The notes beneath the pieces were generated by a model. The model saw nothing but the letters and a program-made list of their open reading frames with translations, did not search any database and was not told the DNA's origin. This document shows positions 1 to 9,006 of a stretch of DNA of 64,000 nucleotides, piece by piece. A program made the position numbers and the translations under genes. The stretch comes from Corynebacterium breve. GTDB taxonomy: Bacteria > Actinomycetota > Actinomycetes > Mycobacteriales > Mycobacteriaceae. The stretch lies in NCBI RefSeq assembly GCF_030252165.1, contig NZ_CP126969.1, positions 1,736,001 through 1,800,000 on the forward strand, written 5' to 3'. How positions within the stretch are numbered: position 1 is the stretch's first letter; each line of letters starts with the position of its first letter.

Positions 1-382
1 CGGTCTTGTTTTCAAAGAGGAACTGCTGGTTCTCAGCGATGCTAGGGCGTGCGGACCAATCCTTGGCGTACTTGTGCTGGTGCAGCACCGCGAGGAGTAA
101 AGCGATCGTCGATTCCGCTACTGTGTCGTCGTACACCCCTGCCGCGTTGACCCAGCGGACTTTGTTTTTCCGCAGGATCCCCGCTTGATCCAATGCGTCG
201 ATGCCTGCGAACGCGCACTGCACCACCTTGACGCTGTCGGGCAGAGCGTCGGGAAAATCGTCGGCGCCGCCGTTGAACACGATGAGATCAGGAGACTCGT
301 CAAGAGCAACGTGCGTGTGGCCGGCCGATTCAATGTCCGCGACGGTGTCGTCCCAAACGGTGGGCAGCATCGTAAACTTCAT
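1..382 (-). CDS. D-isomer specific 2-hydroxyacid dehydrogenase, N-terminal part (3' end outside window)
   Basis: About 127 codons are readable from the ATG at 380-382 to the window edge, so the NAD-binding half is missing. The protein starts MKFTMLPTVWDD and carries a FAGIDALD block, a VRWVNAAGVYDD block and an ALLLAVLHQHK block. These align one to one with the next gene (VYSGID, VRWANASGVYAT, LTLSVMHQHK), so the two are tandem paralogues 26 bp apart. The family reduces 2-oxoacids or oxidises 2-hydroxyacids with NAD(P)H in the cytoplasm; the substrate cannot be read here. I found the start myself from the shared MKFT beginning. Confidence 0.8.
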   Translation of the reverse strand, partial: MKFTMLPTVWDDTVADIESAGHTHVALDESPDLIVFNGGADDFPDALPDSVKVVQCAFAGIDALDQAGILRKNKVRWVNAAGVYDDTVAESTIALLLAVLHQHKYAKDWSARPSIAENQQFLFENKT

Positions 383-408
383 AGCGCCCACCTTATACGT
401 TGACGGTG

Positions 409-1317
409 TTAGTAGCCCTTTCTTTTGTCAATTTCAGTCGGCATCGTCTCCCCTGCCTCAAACGCCCTCGCGTTTTCAATGATGCACGGCGCAATGAACT
501 TCCTACCGGTTGAACCCGTAGTCGCAGTATGCGGAGTGATCGTACAATTCGGCAGTTGCCACAGCTTATGGTCCTCCGGCAAAGGCTCTGGGTCAGTCAC
601 ATCAAGCCCAGCTCCCGCGATCTGCCCGCTCTCCAGCGCGTACACAAGATCGTCGGTGACAACAACAGGCCCACGCCCAACGTTGACCACCACCGCGTGA
701 TCCGGCAACGCTTCAAAAACCTGCTTATCGACGAGCCCTTCGGTCTCAGCGGTCAGCGGCAGAAGATTCACCAAGACGTCTGCGCGTGGCCACACGGCCT
801 CGATCTGATCGAAGGTCACGACCTCCGTTGCCCCTTCGACCGGGCGACCGGAGCGATTCACAGCGACCGTGGACACATCGAACCCCTCTAGCATGCCGAT
901 TAGGCGTTTCCCGATGCCGCCGGCGCCGAGAATTGCTACGGTGCGCTGGTCGTCAGCAAGCAACTGCGTGTGCTGATCCAGGATTCCCCGCGCACGAAAA
1001 GTGCCGTATAACGTTGCCGGCTTGTGCTGATGCATGACCGACAAGGTCAATGCCAACGCTGCCTCTGCTACTGGTGTGGCGTAGACGCCGGATGCGTTGG
1101 CCCAGCGCACGTCGGTGCTGCGGATGAGTGGCAAGATGCGATCGATTCCCGAGTAGACAAACTGAATCCACTGGATACTCGGCGGCAACTGTGGCAAAGG
1201 CTCACCACGGTAGATCAAGCATTCCGCATGGTCGAGTTCAGAAACGTAGGTGTGACCCGCTGCTTCTACTTCAGCAACGACTTCAGGCCAGGGGGAACCG
1301 AGGAACGTAAACTTCAT
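409..1317 (-). CDS. D-isomer specific 2-hydroxyacid dehydrogenase (phosphoglycerate dehydrogenase-like)
   Basis: A 302-residue protein with the complete family layout. An N-terminal substrate domain is followed by a Rossmann nucleotide loop (ILGAGGIGKRL, around residue 130), the catalytic Arg in VVNVGRGPVV, the acidic residue in LDVTDPEPLP and the catalytic His in ITPHTA. Family knowledge gives an NAD(P)-dependent 2-hydroxyacid/2-oxoacid oxidoreductase, but the substrate is not predictable. It lies 24 bp downstream of proB on the same strand, as in related corynebacteria where a similar gene follows proB, and is likely co-transcribed. A truncated paralogue follows immediately. Confidence 0.88.
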   Translation of the reverse strand: MKFTFLGSPWPEVVAEVEAAGHTYVSELDHAECLIYRGEPLPQLPPSIQWIQFVYSGIDRILPLIRSTDVRWANASGVYATPVAEAALALTLSVMHQHKPATLYGTFRARGILDQHTQLLADDQRTVAILGAGGIGKRLIGMLEGFDVSTVAVNRSGRPVEGATEVVTFDQIEAVWPRADVLVNLLPLTAETEGLVDKQVFEALPDHAVVVNVGRGPVVVTDDLVYALESGQIAGAGLDVTDPEPLPEDHKLWQLPNCTITPHTATTGSTGRKFIAPCIIENARAFEAGETMPTEIDKRKGY

Positions 1318-1341
1318 AGCCCCACCCTATCCAGAATCTTT

Positions 1342-2496
1342 CTATAGGCGGGAAGCGTAATTGGACAAGTAGTCCGCATGAACCACCGAACGGCGTTGGC
1401 TTTCCGGCAATTCGTTGGTGTGCTTGCCCAACATTCCTGCCAAGTCTGCGGCATCATATGCCACCTCGCCACGGCCGACACCCTCGCCTTCCGGCCCAAG
1501 GATCTCGACGATGTCGCCCGCTTTGAAATCGCCCTCGATGCGCGTGATACCTACCGCGAGCAACGAGGTCCCCCCGCTGGTCACCGCCTTGACAGCGCCA
1601 GCATCGAGGTGCAGAACCCCCTCCGCGTCGGCAGCATACAAAGCCCAGAACTTCCACGCCGAGAGTTTGCGATTCGGTCGCGTATGAAAAACGGTGCCCA
1701 CCGAAGCGTCGCCCAGCGCTTTATCGATGTTCTGCGTAGAAGTCAGTAGTACTGGTACACCACCGCGCGCAGACAGGCGGGCGGCGGACACTTTCGAGGC
1801 CATGCCGCCTGTACCCAAGCGGCCTCCGTCTCCGGCGGTAACGTTGGCTAAATCATGGCCGCTGCGAATTTCGTCGATGAATTGGGCCCCAGGCTCGGCC
1901 GGATTGCGGTCGTACAACCCGTCGACATCAGAAAGCAGGATCAACGCGTCGGCAGCTGTAAGGGTGGCGACGATCGCCGAGAGCCGATCATTATCGCCAA
2001 ACCGCATCTCTGACGTTGCCACGGTGTCATTTTCGTTGACGATCGGCACGGTGCCCAGCTGCCGCAAACGATCGATGGTGCGCTGCGCATTGCGGGCGCG
2101 TTCGCGCCGTCCCGCGTCCGCCGCAGTCAGGAGCACCTGGCCGATTGTGCGATTATGCCGTGCAAAGGACTTCGCCCACTCCTGGAAAAGGTACACCTGA
2201 CCGACCGCCGCAGCTGCCTGCTTCGTCGCCAAGTCTTGGGGGCGGATGCGCAGCCCGAGCGGAGCCATGCCTGCGGCGATCGCGCCCGACGAGACAACAA
2301 CCACATCAGAGCCTGCTGCCATCCGCGCCTCGAGTGCATCAACGATTCGGTCGATTTTCCCCGACGACACAGTGAAGTCAAGATCTACCAACGATGAAGT
2401 ACCAAGCTTGACGACGATCCGCTTAGCGTTTGCAATGTGCTCACGCAGGGACGCCGAGGATACGTCTTTGTGCTCTGCAGGCAGGGTCATGTTCAC
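1342..2496 (-). CDS. proB: Glutamate 5-kinase
   Basis: Phosphorylates L-glutamate to glutamyl 5-phosphate, the first step of proline synthesis. The amino-acid kinase domain begins with [13 protein letters not shown] near residue 28 and includes [21 protein letters not shown] and the [10 protein letters not shown] segment. The last 100 or so residues (from [11 protein letters not shown]) look like the PUA domain found on long ProB proteins, so the 384 residues match the long family form. The start is either GTG at 2494-2496 or ATG two codons later; neither has a strong ribosome site. It follows obgE by 17 bp on the same strand. proA is not in the window. Confidence 0.95.
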   Translation of the reverse strand: MNMTLPAEHKDVSSASLREHIANAKRIVVKLGTSSLVDLDFTVSSGKIDRIVDALEARMAAGSDVVVVSSGAIAAGMAPLGLRIRPQDLATKQAAAAVGQVYLFQEWAKSFARHNRTIGQVLLTAADAGRRERARNAQRTIDRLRQLGTVPIVNENDTVATSEMRFGDNDRLSAIVATLTAADALILLSDVDGLYDRNPAEPGAQFIDEIRSGHDLANVTAGDGGRLGTGGMASKVSAARLSARGGVPVLLTSTQNIDKALGDASVGTVFHTRPNRKLSAWKFWALYAADAEGVLHLDAGAVKAVTSGGTSLLAVGITRIEGDFKAGDIVEILGPEGEGVGRGEVAYDAADLAGMLGKHTNELPESQRRSVVHADYLSNYASRL

Positions 2497-2513
2497 ATAT
2501 CTTACGGATGCGG

Positions 2514-4025
2514 CTAGCCCTGCCAGCGTTCGCGGTCGGCTTCTTCCCCATCGCCGTAATCGTATTCGTCGATCAAGCCACGACGAGCTTGGGAAGCACG
2601 CTTGCGCTCAGCAGCGGACGAACGTGTCGTCGCATTCATTCGGGCATCGTGCCCACGGCCTGCCAGGGTAGGATCGCCGGCGAGCGAAGGCTCCCAATCG
2701 AAAGAAATTTCTCCGATGGTAACGGTCGCGCCCTCGGCAGCGCCGAGCTTGCGCAGCTGGTCTTCCACGCCCGCGCGGTTGAGGCGATCCGAGAGGTAGC
2801 CGACCGCTTCGTCGTTTTCAAAATCGGTTTGATTCACCCAGCGCGATGCCTTCTCTCCGGTGACAATAAACGCCCCCGGCACCTCTGGATCTGGGACAAC
2901 CACGATGCCACCAGAAGAGCGCTTGTCCACGGCTTGCGGCCGAATGATCGTCTTTTCTGCGTGTGGATCCGCCTTCGGCTTCGGGCGCGCCTTGCGTGCC
3001 TTCTTCACGATTTCCCACAGGGCCCACTTCAGCTCTTCCAGGCCTTGGTGTGCAACGGCCGAAATGATAAATACCGGCCAACCATACTGTTCTTCGAGGT
3101 CAGCCCTGATGAACTCGGCTAGCTCCTCAGCTTCGGGCACATCGGCTTTGTTCAGCACGATGAGACGCGGGCGTTGGCGAAGATCTCCCAGCCCCGAGTC
3201 GTGGTCCAGGTCGTCTGCGTAAGCATCGAGCTCTGCCTCGAGTGCTTCGATATCGGATTGCGGGTCGCGTCCCGGTTCCAACGTCGCCGTATCGACCACA
3301 TGGACTAGCACAGCGGTGCGCTCAATATGGCGGAGGAAGTCCAAGCCCAAGCCGCGGCCTTCGCTCGCGCCCGGGATGAGGCCAGGTACGTCGGCAATGG
3401 TGAACGTATCGTCGCCAACGTTGACCACGCCCAAATTCGGCTGCAGCGTGGTAAACGGGTAATCGGCGATTTTCGGCTTTGCCGCCGACAACACAGAAAT
3501 CAGCGACGACTTACCAGCAGAAGGGAAACCAACGAGGCCGACGTCAGCCATTGATTTCAACTCAAGAACTAGATCGAGTGCCTCCCCCGGCTCCCCCTTC
3601 AAAGCAAAACCGGGCGCCTTGCGCTTTGCGTTCGCCAGCGCCGCGTTGCCTAGACCGCCAAAGCCACCAGCCGCAGCAACGAACTTGGTTCCAGGAACGG
3701 TAAGGTCGGCGAGGATTTCGTTCTTCGAGTTGCGCACAACCGTGCCCACTGGAACCTCTAGAATGAGGTCTTCGCCGCGTGCGCCATTGCGGTGATCGCC
3801 TTCGCCATTGCCACCTCGTTCGGCCTTGACGTGCGGGCGGAACTGGAAATCAAGCAGGGTGTGGACCTGGGGAGAGACAACGAGCACGATGTCCCCGCCG
3901 TGTCCGCCATTGCCACCGTCTGGTCCGCCGAGCGGTTTGAATTTTTCGCGGTGCACGGACACACAACCGTGTCCGCCGTCTCCTGCTTGAAGGTGGAGGA
4001 CTGCGCGGTCGACAAATTGTGCCAT
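2514..4025 (-). CDS. obgE: GTPase ObgE/CgtA
   Basis: Ribosome-associated GTPase needed for 50S assembly and stress control. The glycine-rich Obg fold spans about residues 1-158 ([18 protein letters not shown]). It is followed by the G domain with G1 GFPSAGKSS at about 166-174, DVPGLIPGA and NKAD, and by a C-terminal OCT-type domain. The tail beyond that is long, acidic and basic ([16 protein letters not shown]). I prefer the second in-frame ATG (4023-4025): AAAGG lies 7 bases upstream of it but only one base from the first ATG, and the family begins MAxFVDR. It follows rpmA after a strong terminator and has its own candidate promoter. Confidence 0.95.
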   Translation of the reverse strand: MAQFVDRAVLHLQAGDGGHGCVSVHREKFKPLGGPDGGNGGHGGDIVLVVSPQVHTLLDFQFRPHVKAERGGNGEGDHRNGARGEDLILEVPVGTVVRNSKNEILADLTVPGTKFVAAAGGFGGLGNAALANAKRKAPGFALKGEPGEALDLVLELKSMADVGLVGFPSAGKSSLISVLSAAKPKIADYPFTTLQPNLGVVNVGDDTFTIADVPGLIPGASEGRGLGLDFLRHIERTAVLVHVVDTATLEPGRDPQSDIEALEAELDAYADDLDHDSGLGDLRQRPRLIVLNKADVPEAEELAEFIRADLEEQYGWPVFIISAVAHQGLEELKWALWEIVKKARKARPKPKADPHAEKTIIRPQAVDKRSSGGIVVVPDPEVPGAFIVTGEKASRWVNQTDFENDEAVGYLSDRLNRAGVEDQLRKLGAAEGATVTIGEISFDWEPSLAGDPTLAGRGHDARMNATTRSSAAERKRASQARRGLIDEYDYGDGEEADRERWQG

Positions 4026-4061
4026 GTGCATGCCTTTCTGCTGGTTGAGTACCGTTCTCGT

Positions 4062-4090
4062 ATGGTATCAGCCATTGACAACGGAGTGAA
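4062..4090 (-). promoter_or_regulatory. Candidate sigma-A-type promoter of obgE
   Basis: On the minus strand TTCACT (4090-4085) and TACCAT (4067-4062) are separated by 17 bases, 37 bases before the obgE start. Together with the terminator just upstream this suggests obgE is transcribed separately from rplU-rpmA. Inferred from sequence only. Confidence 0.35.
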
Positions 4091-4142
4091 TGATCTTCCT
4101 GTGATGCAAGACGTGAGCCTGCACGGAGGAGGGAGAAAACAA

Positions 4143-4181
4143 GGAGGCACCCAAGCCCCTGTGCAGGGTCTGGGTGCCTCC
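4143..4181 (-). terminator. Intrinsic terminator of rplU-rpmA
   Basis: Eleven-base arms GGAGGCACCCA and TGGGTGCCTCC enclose a 17-base loop. On the minus strand the hairpin is followed by TTGTTTT and starts 11 bases after the rpmA stop. Confidence 0.85.
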
Positions 4182-4192
4182 TAGCTCAAGAT

Positions 4193-4471
4193 TTATGCAG
4201 TCGCAGCTGCTGCCTGCTCTTCAGCAGGAACGATGTTGACGATGCGACGGTTGCGCTTGATGCCGAACTGAACGGAGCCTGCCTCAAGTGCAAACAGGGT
4301 GTCGTCGCTGCCGCGGCCAACGTTCTCACCTGGGTGGAACTTGGTGCCACGCTGACGAACGATGATCTCGCCTGCCTTGACCTGCTGGCCGCCGAAGCGC
4401 TTTACGCCAAGGCGCTTTGCCTCGGAGTCACGACCGTTCGAGGAGCTCGATGCGCCCTTCTTGGTTGCCAT
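4193..4471 (-). CDS. rpmA: 50S ribosomal protein L27
   Basis: A 92-residue L27 with the typical [28 protein letters not shown] start, broken here as family motifs [10 protein letters not shown] and [13 protein letters not shown]. It sits near the peptidyl-transferase centre of the large subunit. There is no cleavable N-terminal extension of the Firmicutes type. The gene lies 30 bp behind rplU, and AGGAGGAAG stands in front of the ATG. The C-terminus ends in an Ala/Glu-rich tail ([12 protein letters not shown]), slightly longer than usual. Confidence 0.97.
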   Translation of the reverse strand: MATKKGASSSSNGRDSEAKRLGVKRFGGQQVKAGEIIVRQRGTKFHPGENVGRGSDDTLFALEAGSVQFGIKRNRRIVNIVPAEEQAAAATA

Positions 4472-4501
4472 GTTCTTCCTCCTTTAGGAAAATTCCGGAC
4501 G

Positions 4502-4807
4502 TTACTTAACGCCGGTGATCTTCAGAACGGTCAGCGGCTGGCGGTGGCCGAGGCGACGCTTGTAACCGGTCTTGTTCTTGTACTTCATGATATCGATCTT
4601 CGGGCCCTTACCGTGCTCGACGATCTCTGCGGAAACGCTGACCTTAGCCAGGTCGTCCGCCTTGGTGGTGACGTTGGAACCGTCGACAAGTAGAACCGGG
4701 GTGAGAGCCACGGCATCGCCTGGCTCACCCTCGATCTTCTCGACCTTGACGAGGTCGCCTTCGGCAACCTTGTACTGCTTGCCGCCGGTCTTGACGATCG
4801 CGTACAT
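4502..4807 (-). CDS. rplU: 50S ribosomal protein L21
   Basis: A 101-residue L21 beginning [18 protein letters not shown] and ending with the [12 protein letters not shown] rRNA-contacting motif, full length for the family. First gene of the rplU-rpmA pair, with rne 154 bp upstream on the same strand. The intergenic stretch holds only a weak hairpin and no promoter I can place with confidence. Confidence 0.97.
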   Translation of the reverse strand: MYAIVKTGGKQYKVAEGDLVKVEKIEGEPGDAVALTPVLLVDGSNVTTKADDLAKVSVSAEIVEHGKGPKIDIMKYKNKTGYKRRLGHRQPLTVLKITGVK

Positions 4808-4893
4808 AGAGGGTTACCCCTTATCTAAACTCGCACGATACCTGCGACGCCGCAAGTATCTAATGGACAGAAACGAAAATGTGTTTTGAAAGC

Positions 4894-4905
4894 CGCCTGA
4901 AGGCG
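4894..4905 (-). terminator. Weak hairpin after rne
   Basis: CGCC/GGCG arms with a 4-base loop, followed on the minus strand by GCTTTCAAAACACATTTTCG. Stem short, so termination may be partial and rne may read into rplU. Confidence 0.3.
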
Positions 4906-4961
4906 CCCCAAAACAGCGACTGTCAAAGAATACACTGTACTGGGGCTAAACTACAAAACGC

Positions 4962-7900
4962 CTACGCCTGAGAGGTTCGCCGCGTAGCACGACGACGCCC
5001 ACGACCCCGCGACGAAGACGAAGCAGGTGTCGAACTTGCAACTGACTTCTTCTTCGGTTCCTTCTGAGCATCATGCGCCGACTCAGTCTTTTCGTCAACG
5101 CTAGGAGCCTTGACCTGAGAAGTACGAGCCCGGCGCACAGCACGTCGGCGACCACGCCCGGATCCTGTGAGCCGCTCGTCGATGATCTTCTCCACAAGAG
5201 CCTCGGCGATCGGGTCAGCCGGCTTGTCGACGACCAACTCGTCCACCGAATCTTCCGCTGGTTGATCCACCTGCGCTACGAAGTCCTCTTCACGCGGGCG
5301 GTGATCGGAACGAGAATTGCCACGCGTGCGACGCTTGCGGCGCGGTGAGTTTTCAAACTCAGCAACTGCCTCCTCATACGTCTTCTCACCCGATTGCGGA
5401 GTCTGCTCCTCCTCTGCTTGGCCAGCAGCGTCTTTATTCGTAGCTGCCTGTTCCGCAGCTGGCTTCCCACGCCCGCGTCCACGACCGCGACGTCCTCGGC
5501 GGCGCGAAGCGCTGCGCTTTTCCTCGCCAGCATTCTCGCTCGCATTCTCGCTTACGGTGTCTTCCACGATGTCGCCTGCGTCATCTTCCGAATCGTTGTC
5601 AACGAACGCGACGACCGATGCCGCAAGTGCTTCAAAGTCTTTTTCTACGACTCCTGCGACTGCTGCGACATCGTGGGCCTCCTCAGCATCAGTCTCCGGC
5701 GCGAGATCCTGGTCGTCGTCACGCGTATGCATTGCCTTGGCCGCTGGGTGCTCCCCTGGAGTCTGCGCAGGCTTGCGACGCTTGCGCGGTGGCTCGTGGG
5801 TTTCTGGCTCGTGCTCGACGGGATCGTCCCAGATGATGATGCCGCGCCCATTGCAGTGTTCACACTCAGTGGAGAATGTCTCCAGCAGTCCCGTGCCCAA
5901 GCGCTTGCGAGTGAGCTGGACCAGACCAAGTGAAGTTACTTCCGATACCTGGTGGCGAGTGCGATCGCGGCCGAGGGCTTCTTTCAGGCGACGCAAAACA
6001 AGGTCCTGGTTTTCCGGCAGAATCATATCGATGAAGTCGATAACGATCATGCCGCCGATATCGCGCAGGCGAAGCTGACGCACGATCTCCTCAGCCGCTT
6101 CCAGGTTGTTGCTGGTCAGCGTTTCTTCGAGCGAGCCACCAGAACCCGTAAACTTACCGGTATTCACGTCGATTACGGTCATAGCCTCGGTGCGATCGAT
6201 CACCAAAGAACCGCCAGACGGCAGCCAGACCTTGCGCGATAGAGCCTTTTGCAGCTGCTCTTCCACACGGTGCTCCTCGAACGCATCGTTGCCGCCATGC
6301 TCAGCACGGTTGTACTTGACTAGGCGGTCTGCGAGGTCAGGTGCCACCGAAGTGACATAGTTGTTCACGATGTTCCATGAACGCTTTCCGTCGACGACTA
6401 GCTCAGAGAAGTCTTCGTTGAACAGATCACGGATCACCTTGACCAGCATGTTTGGTTCTTCGTACAAGGTGACAGGTTTAGCACCCTTGGAGGCCTTTTC
6501 CTTTGCAGCCTGCTCCTGAATGGTCTCCCACTGCACATGAAGACGGTTGACGTCTGCTGCGATCGCTTCTTCCGGCACGCCCTCGGCTGCGGTGCGAATA
6601 ATGGCACCACCCTTGCCTGGAACAACGTTGTTGAGAATCTCCTTCAAACGCTTCCGTTCAGGCGCTGGAAGCTTTCGCGAAATACCAGCGCTGCGACCAC
6701 CCGGAACGTAGACCAAGTAGCGTCCTGCCAGTGAAATCTGGGTGGTCAGACGAGCACCTTTATGCCCCAACGGATCCTTGGTTACCTGCACGACCACCTG
6801 GTCGCCAGACTTCAACGCGTGCTCGATCTTGCGCGAACGCCCGCCCAGGCCGGCCGACTTCCAATCGACTTCACCGGCGTACAGCACGCCGTTGCGTCCT
6901 TGGCCGATATCGATGAAGGCGGCCTCCATGCTTGGCAGCACGTTTTGCACTCGTCCAAGGTAGATGTTGCCGATCATCGAGGTGTTTTCTTCGCTGGTAA
7001 CAAAGTGCTCGACCAACAGGCCGTCTTCCAACACGCCGACCTGGGTGATCATGCCGTGATGATCATGGCGTTCGCGTTCACGCACGACCATGGTGCGTTC
7101 AACAGATTCACGCCGTGCCAGGAACTCCGCCTGCGACACGATACGGGAACGCTTGCGCCCTTCGGCACGCTTTTCGCTCCGTCGGCGACGCTGCGCTTCC
7201 AAACGCGACGATCCCTTAATCGCTACCGGTTCTTGTACCGCGTCATCCTGCTCGTCGTAGAGCTCCTCGGCAGGAGCATCGTTTGTTTGGCTTCGATTGT
7301 CTCGGTCGAGCTTGCTTGACGACGACCCATCGAACTCGTCATTCTGCTCAGCTTGCGTTTTGGCAGGCTCGGTTACGCGCCGTGCACGTCGACGATTCGA
7401 CGGCGCCTTAAACAGTGGTGCGTGAGATTCAGCTGCCGTCTCTTCTGCGGGAGCAGGCGTGACGTCAGGGGTGATGTCGATCAAAGGCTCGTGGTCGGGA
7501 GAAAGGTTCGCTTCAAAGGCGACAGGTTCGACTGAATCTTCCGCTGGGACTTCCTCGGTAGGAACGTCGTCGGCTGGTGCATCGTCGTCAAGCGGCTCGT
7601 CGTCAAGCGCTGAAGCTAGGTCTGCCTCGACTTTTTCTTCGATCTGATGAATCTCGTTTGCTACGTCCTTGCGTACACGCTGTCGGATCTTCTCATCCGC
7701 TTCAGCGGCCACGTCAGCCGGAGCCACGGTGTTCACCTTCGGATCTGCCGCTACTCCTTGCAGCACGTCAAGGAGTTGCTCCGCCTCGGCGCGGGTCAGC
7801 GTCGATTGCGCCACCTTTACAACGCCGACGCTATTGAGCGCGATGACCAAGTCCTTGGAAGGAAGATCAAGTTCTTTCGCAAGGGCAAACACGCGGGTTT

Positions 7901-8093
7901 TATCGGTGAGCTTGGAACGATCGAAAGTTGCAATCGAGTTCGAGCCAAGTGCGGTTTCTTGTGCTGGTTGGCTGGCCTTCTTAGCGGTTTTCTTGGCCGA
8001 CTTCTTTGCCGTCTTCTTTGTAGCTCTCTTCGACTTACGCTCCGGCGTGCTCGAGTTGTCGTTTGTTTCCTGCTTCTCGCTGGCGTCAGCCAC
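4962..8093 (-). CDS. rne: Ribonuclease E/G family endoribonuclease
   Basis: A 1043-residue RNase E that processes rRNA and degrades mRNA. The catalytic core lies roughly between residues 350 and 760. It contains an S1-like segment (GNIYLGRVQNVLPSMEAAFIDIG), the catalytic Asp motifs VIDVNTGKFTG and GGMIVIDFIDM, and the zinc-link CEHCNGRG. Before the core lies a long acidic and basic disordered region. Near residues 64-112 it includes a block (KTRVFALAKELDLPSKDLV) resembling the N-terminal domain of translation factor IF-2, a feature I associate with actinobacterial RNase E. The tail is Arg-rich and disordered (RRGRRGRGRGRGK), a likely RNA-binding scaffold. Start ATG at 8091-8093 with AGGAGATAG upstream. 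Confidence 0.95.
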   Translation of the reverse strand: MADASEKQETNDNSSTPERKSKRATKKTAKKSAKKTAKKASQPAQETALGSNSIATFDRSKLTDKTRVFALAKELDLPSKDLVIALNSVGVVKVAQSTLTRAEAEQLLDVLQGVAADPKVNTVAPADVAAEADEKIRQRVRKDVANEIHQIEEKVEADLASALDDEPLDDDAPADDVPTEEVPAEDSVEPVAFEANLSPDHEPLIDITPDVTPAPAEETAAESHAPLFKAPSNRRRARRVTEPAKTQAEQNDEFDGSSSSKLDRDNRSQTNDAPAEELYDEQDDAVQEPVAIKGSSRLEAQRRRRSEKRAEGRKRSRIVSQAEFLARRESVERTMVVRERERHDHHGMITQVGVLEDGLLVEHFVTSEENTSMIGNIYLGRVQNVLPSMEAAFIDIGQGRNGVLYAGEVDWKSAGLGGRSRKIEHALKSGDQVVVQVTKDPLGHKGARLTTQISLAGRYLVYVPGGRSAGISRKLPAPERKRLKEILNNVVPGKGGAIIRTAAEGVPEEAIAADVNRLHVQWETIQEQAAKEKASKGAKPVTLYEEPNMLVKVIRDLFNEDFSELVVDGKRSWNIVNNYVTSVAPDLADRLVKYNRAEHGGNDAFEEHRVEEQLQKALSRKVWLPSGGSLVIDRTEAMTVIDVNTGKFTGSGGSLEETLTSNNLEAAEEIVRQLRLRDIGGMIVIDFIDMILPENQDLVLRRLKEALGRDRTRHQVSEVTSLGLVQLTRKRLGTGLLETFSTECEHCNGRGIIIWDDPVEHEPETHEPPRKRRKPAQTPGEHPAAKAMHTRDDDQDLAPETDAEEAHDVAAVAGVVEKDFEALAASVVAFVDNDSEDDAGDIVEDTVSENASENAGEEKRSASRRRGRRGRGRGRGKPAAEQAATNKDAAGQAEEEQTPQSGEKTYEEAVAEFENSPRRKRRTRGNSRSDHRPREEDFVAQVDQPAEDSVDELVVDKPADPIAEALVEKIIDERLTGSGRGRRRAVRRARTSQVKAPSVDEKTESAHDAQKEPKKKSVASSTPASSSSRGRGRRRATRRTSQA

Positions 8094-8304
8094 GACCTAT
8101 CTCCTATTTTCAGCCACTATAAGCAGCATGCCGGGCGCTGGCGACGCAGAAAGCGCATCGCCGCCGCCACACAGCGTGCAGATTAAAGCGGAAAGTGTGC
8201 GGGGTGTTAAAGCTTTTCAGCGGTTACCAAGTGGTCTCGAAGAAAAACGAGATCAGAAGGCTACGCTTCCTCACCATTGTGGCACACCTTGGCAAGAATT
8301 GGCG

Positions 8305-8886
8305 TTACGGCCTCTTGTCAAATTTCTGCAGTGTCGAGATAACAGCATCGGTGGCAACATCCGACTTCCGCTCAGACTTCAGTGCATCGTGTACCGCTAC
8401 GCCCACCACATCTTCGTAAATCAGCTCAGCGGCTTTACGATCGATATTGGCAATCGCCAGCAAACTCTCGATCTCATCTTTGTGGTTTCGGCAGTGCCCA
8501 CGCACAAGATTGGGCAGTTCGCCTGTTTCTCGAAGCGCATCGATGGCTACCGCCACCAAGCTGGCCAAAGAGGTTTTTCCGCCCAACGTGGTCGCGTGAA
8601 CGATCCATTCAGCGAGTTGCTCAACAGATGTCTCAGGAGTCACACGCGTCGACACTTCTGCAAATAATTTTGATCGTGTTTCGTCCACGAGTTCAAGACA
8701 TGTCTGAAGCAACTTCTCGCGACTGTCGTAGTAATAGCCGATCGATCCCACCGGAACGCCTGCCTTGGCGGCGACCTGTCGGTGGGTGACGTTGTTGAGC
8801 CCCTCGGAAAGCATGATTTCGGATGCTGCCGACAAAATCGCTTGGCGCTTCTCAACCGCCCGTGCTTGCTCTGCCCTGCGAGGCAT
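8305..8886 (-). CDS. TetR-family transcriptional regulator
   Basis: 193 residues. The N-terminal helix-turn-helix (ILSAASEIMLSEGLNNVTHRQVAAKAGVPVGS, residues about 15-46, read here as family pattern) is followed by YYYDSREKLL, typical of TetR proteins. The C-terminal half is a helical ligand-binding domain with no family I recognise. The gene lies downstream of phoD on the same strand with a 120-bp A+T-rich gap that contains repeated ATCTAATC elements, so autoregulation is likely. Effector and targets are unknown. Confidence 0.85.
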   Translation of the reverse strand: MPRRAEQARAVEKRQAILSAASEIMLSEGLNNVTHRQVAAKAGVPVGSIGYYYDSREKLLQTCLELVDETRSKLFAEVSTRVTPETSVEQLAEWIVHATTLGGKTSLASLVAVAIDALRETGELPNLVRGHCRNHKDEIESLLAIANIDRKAAELIYEDVVGVAVHDALKSERKSDVATDAVISTLQKFDKRP

Positions 8887-8927
8887 GCCGATCCCTTCCT
8901 TTCCGTCCTTTAGATGCGTTTCAACTT

Positions 8928-8961
8928 ATATCTAATCTGATCGAAAATCTAATCGAGATAT
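8928..8961. promoter_or_regulatory. Candidate operator of the adjacent TetR regulator
   Basis: Outer arms ATATCT (8928-8933) and AGATAT (8956-8961) form an inverted repeat. Inside and overlapping it ATCTAATC occurs twice as a direct repeat 17 bases apart. The element is 42 bases upstream of the regulator start in an A+T-rich patch. Inferred only. Confidence 0.35.
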
Positions 8962-9006
8962 TACGAATCACGCCAAACAGCGCATTCAATTAAATAAATA
9001 TGCATC

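Noticed and set aside
4921..4926. TTGACA on the minus strand as -35 of rplU
   Set aside because: No acceptable -10 hexamer 16-18 bases downstream.
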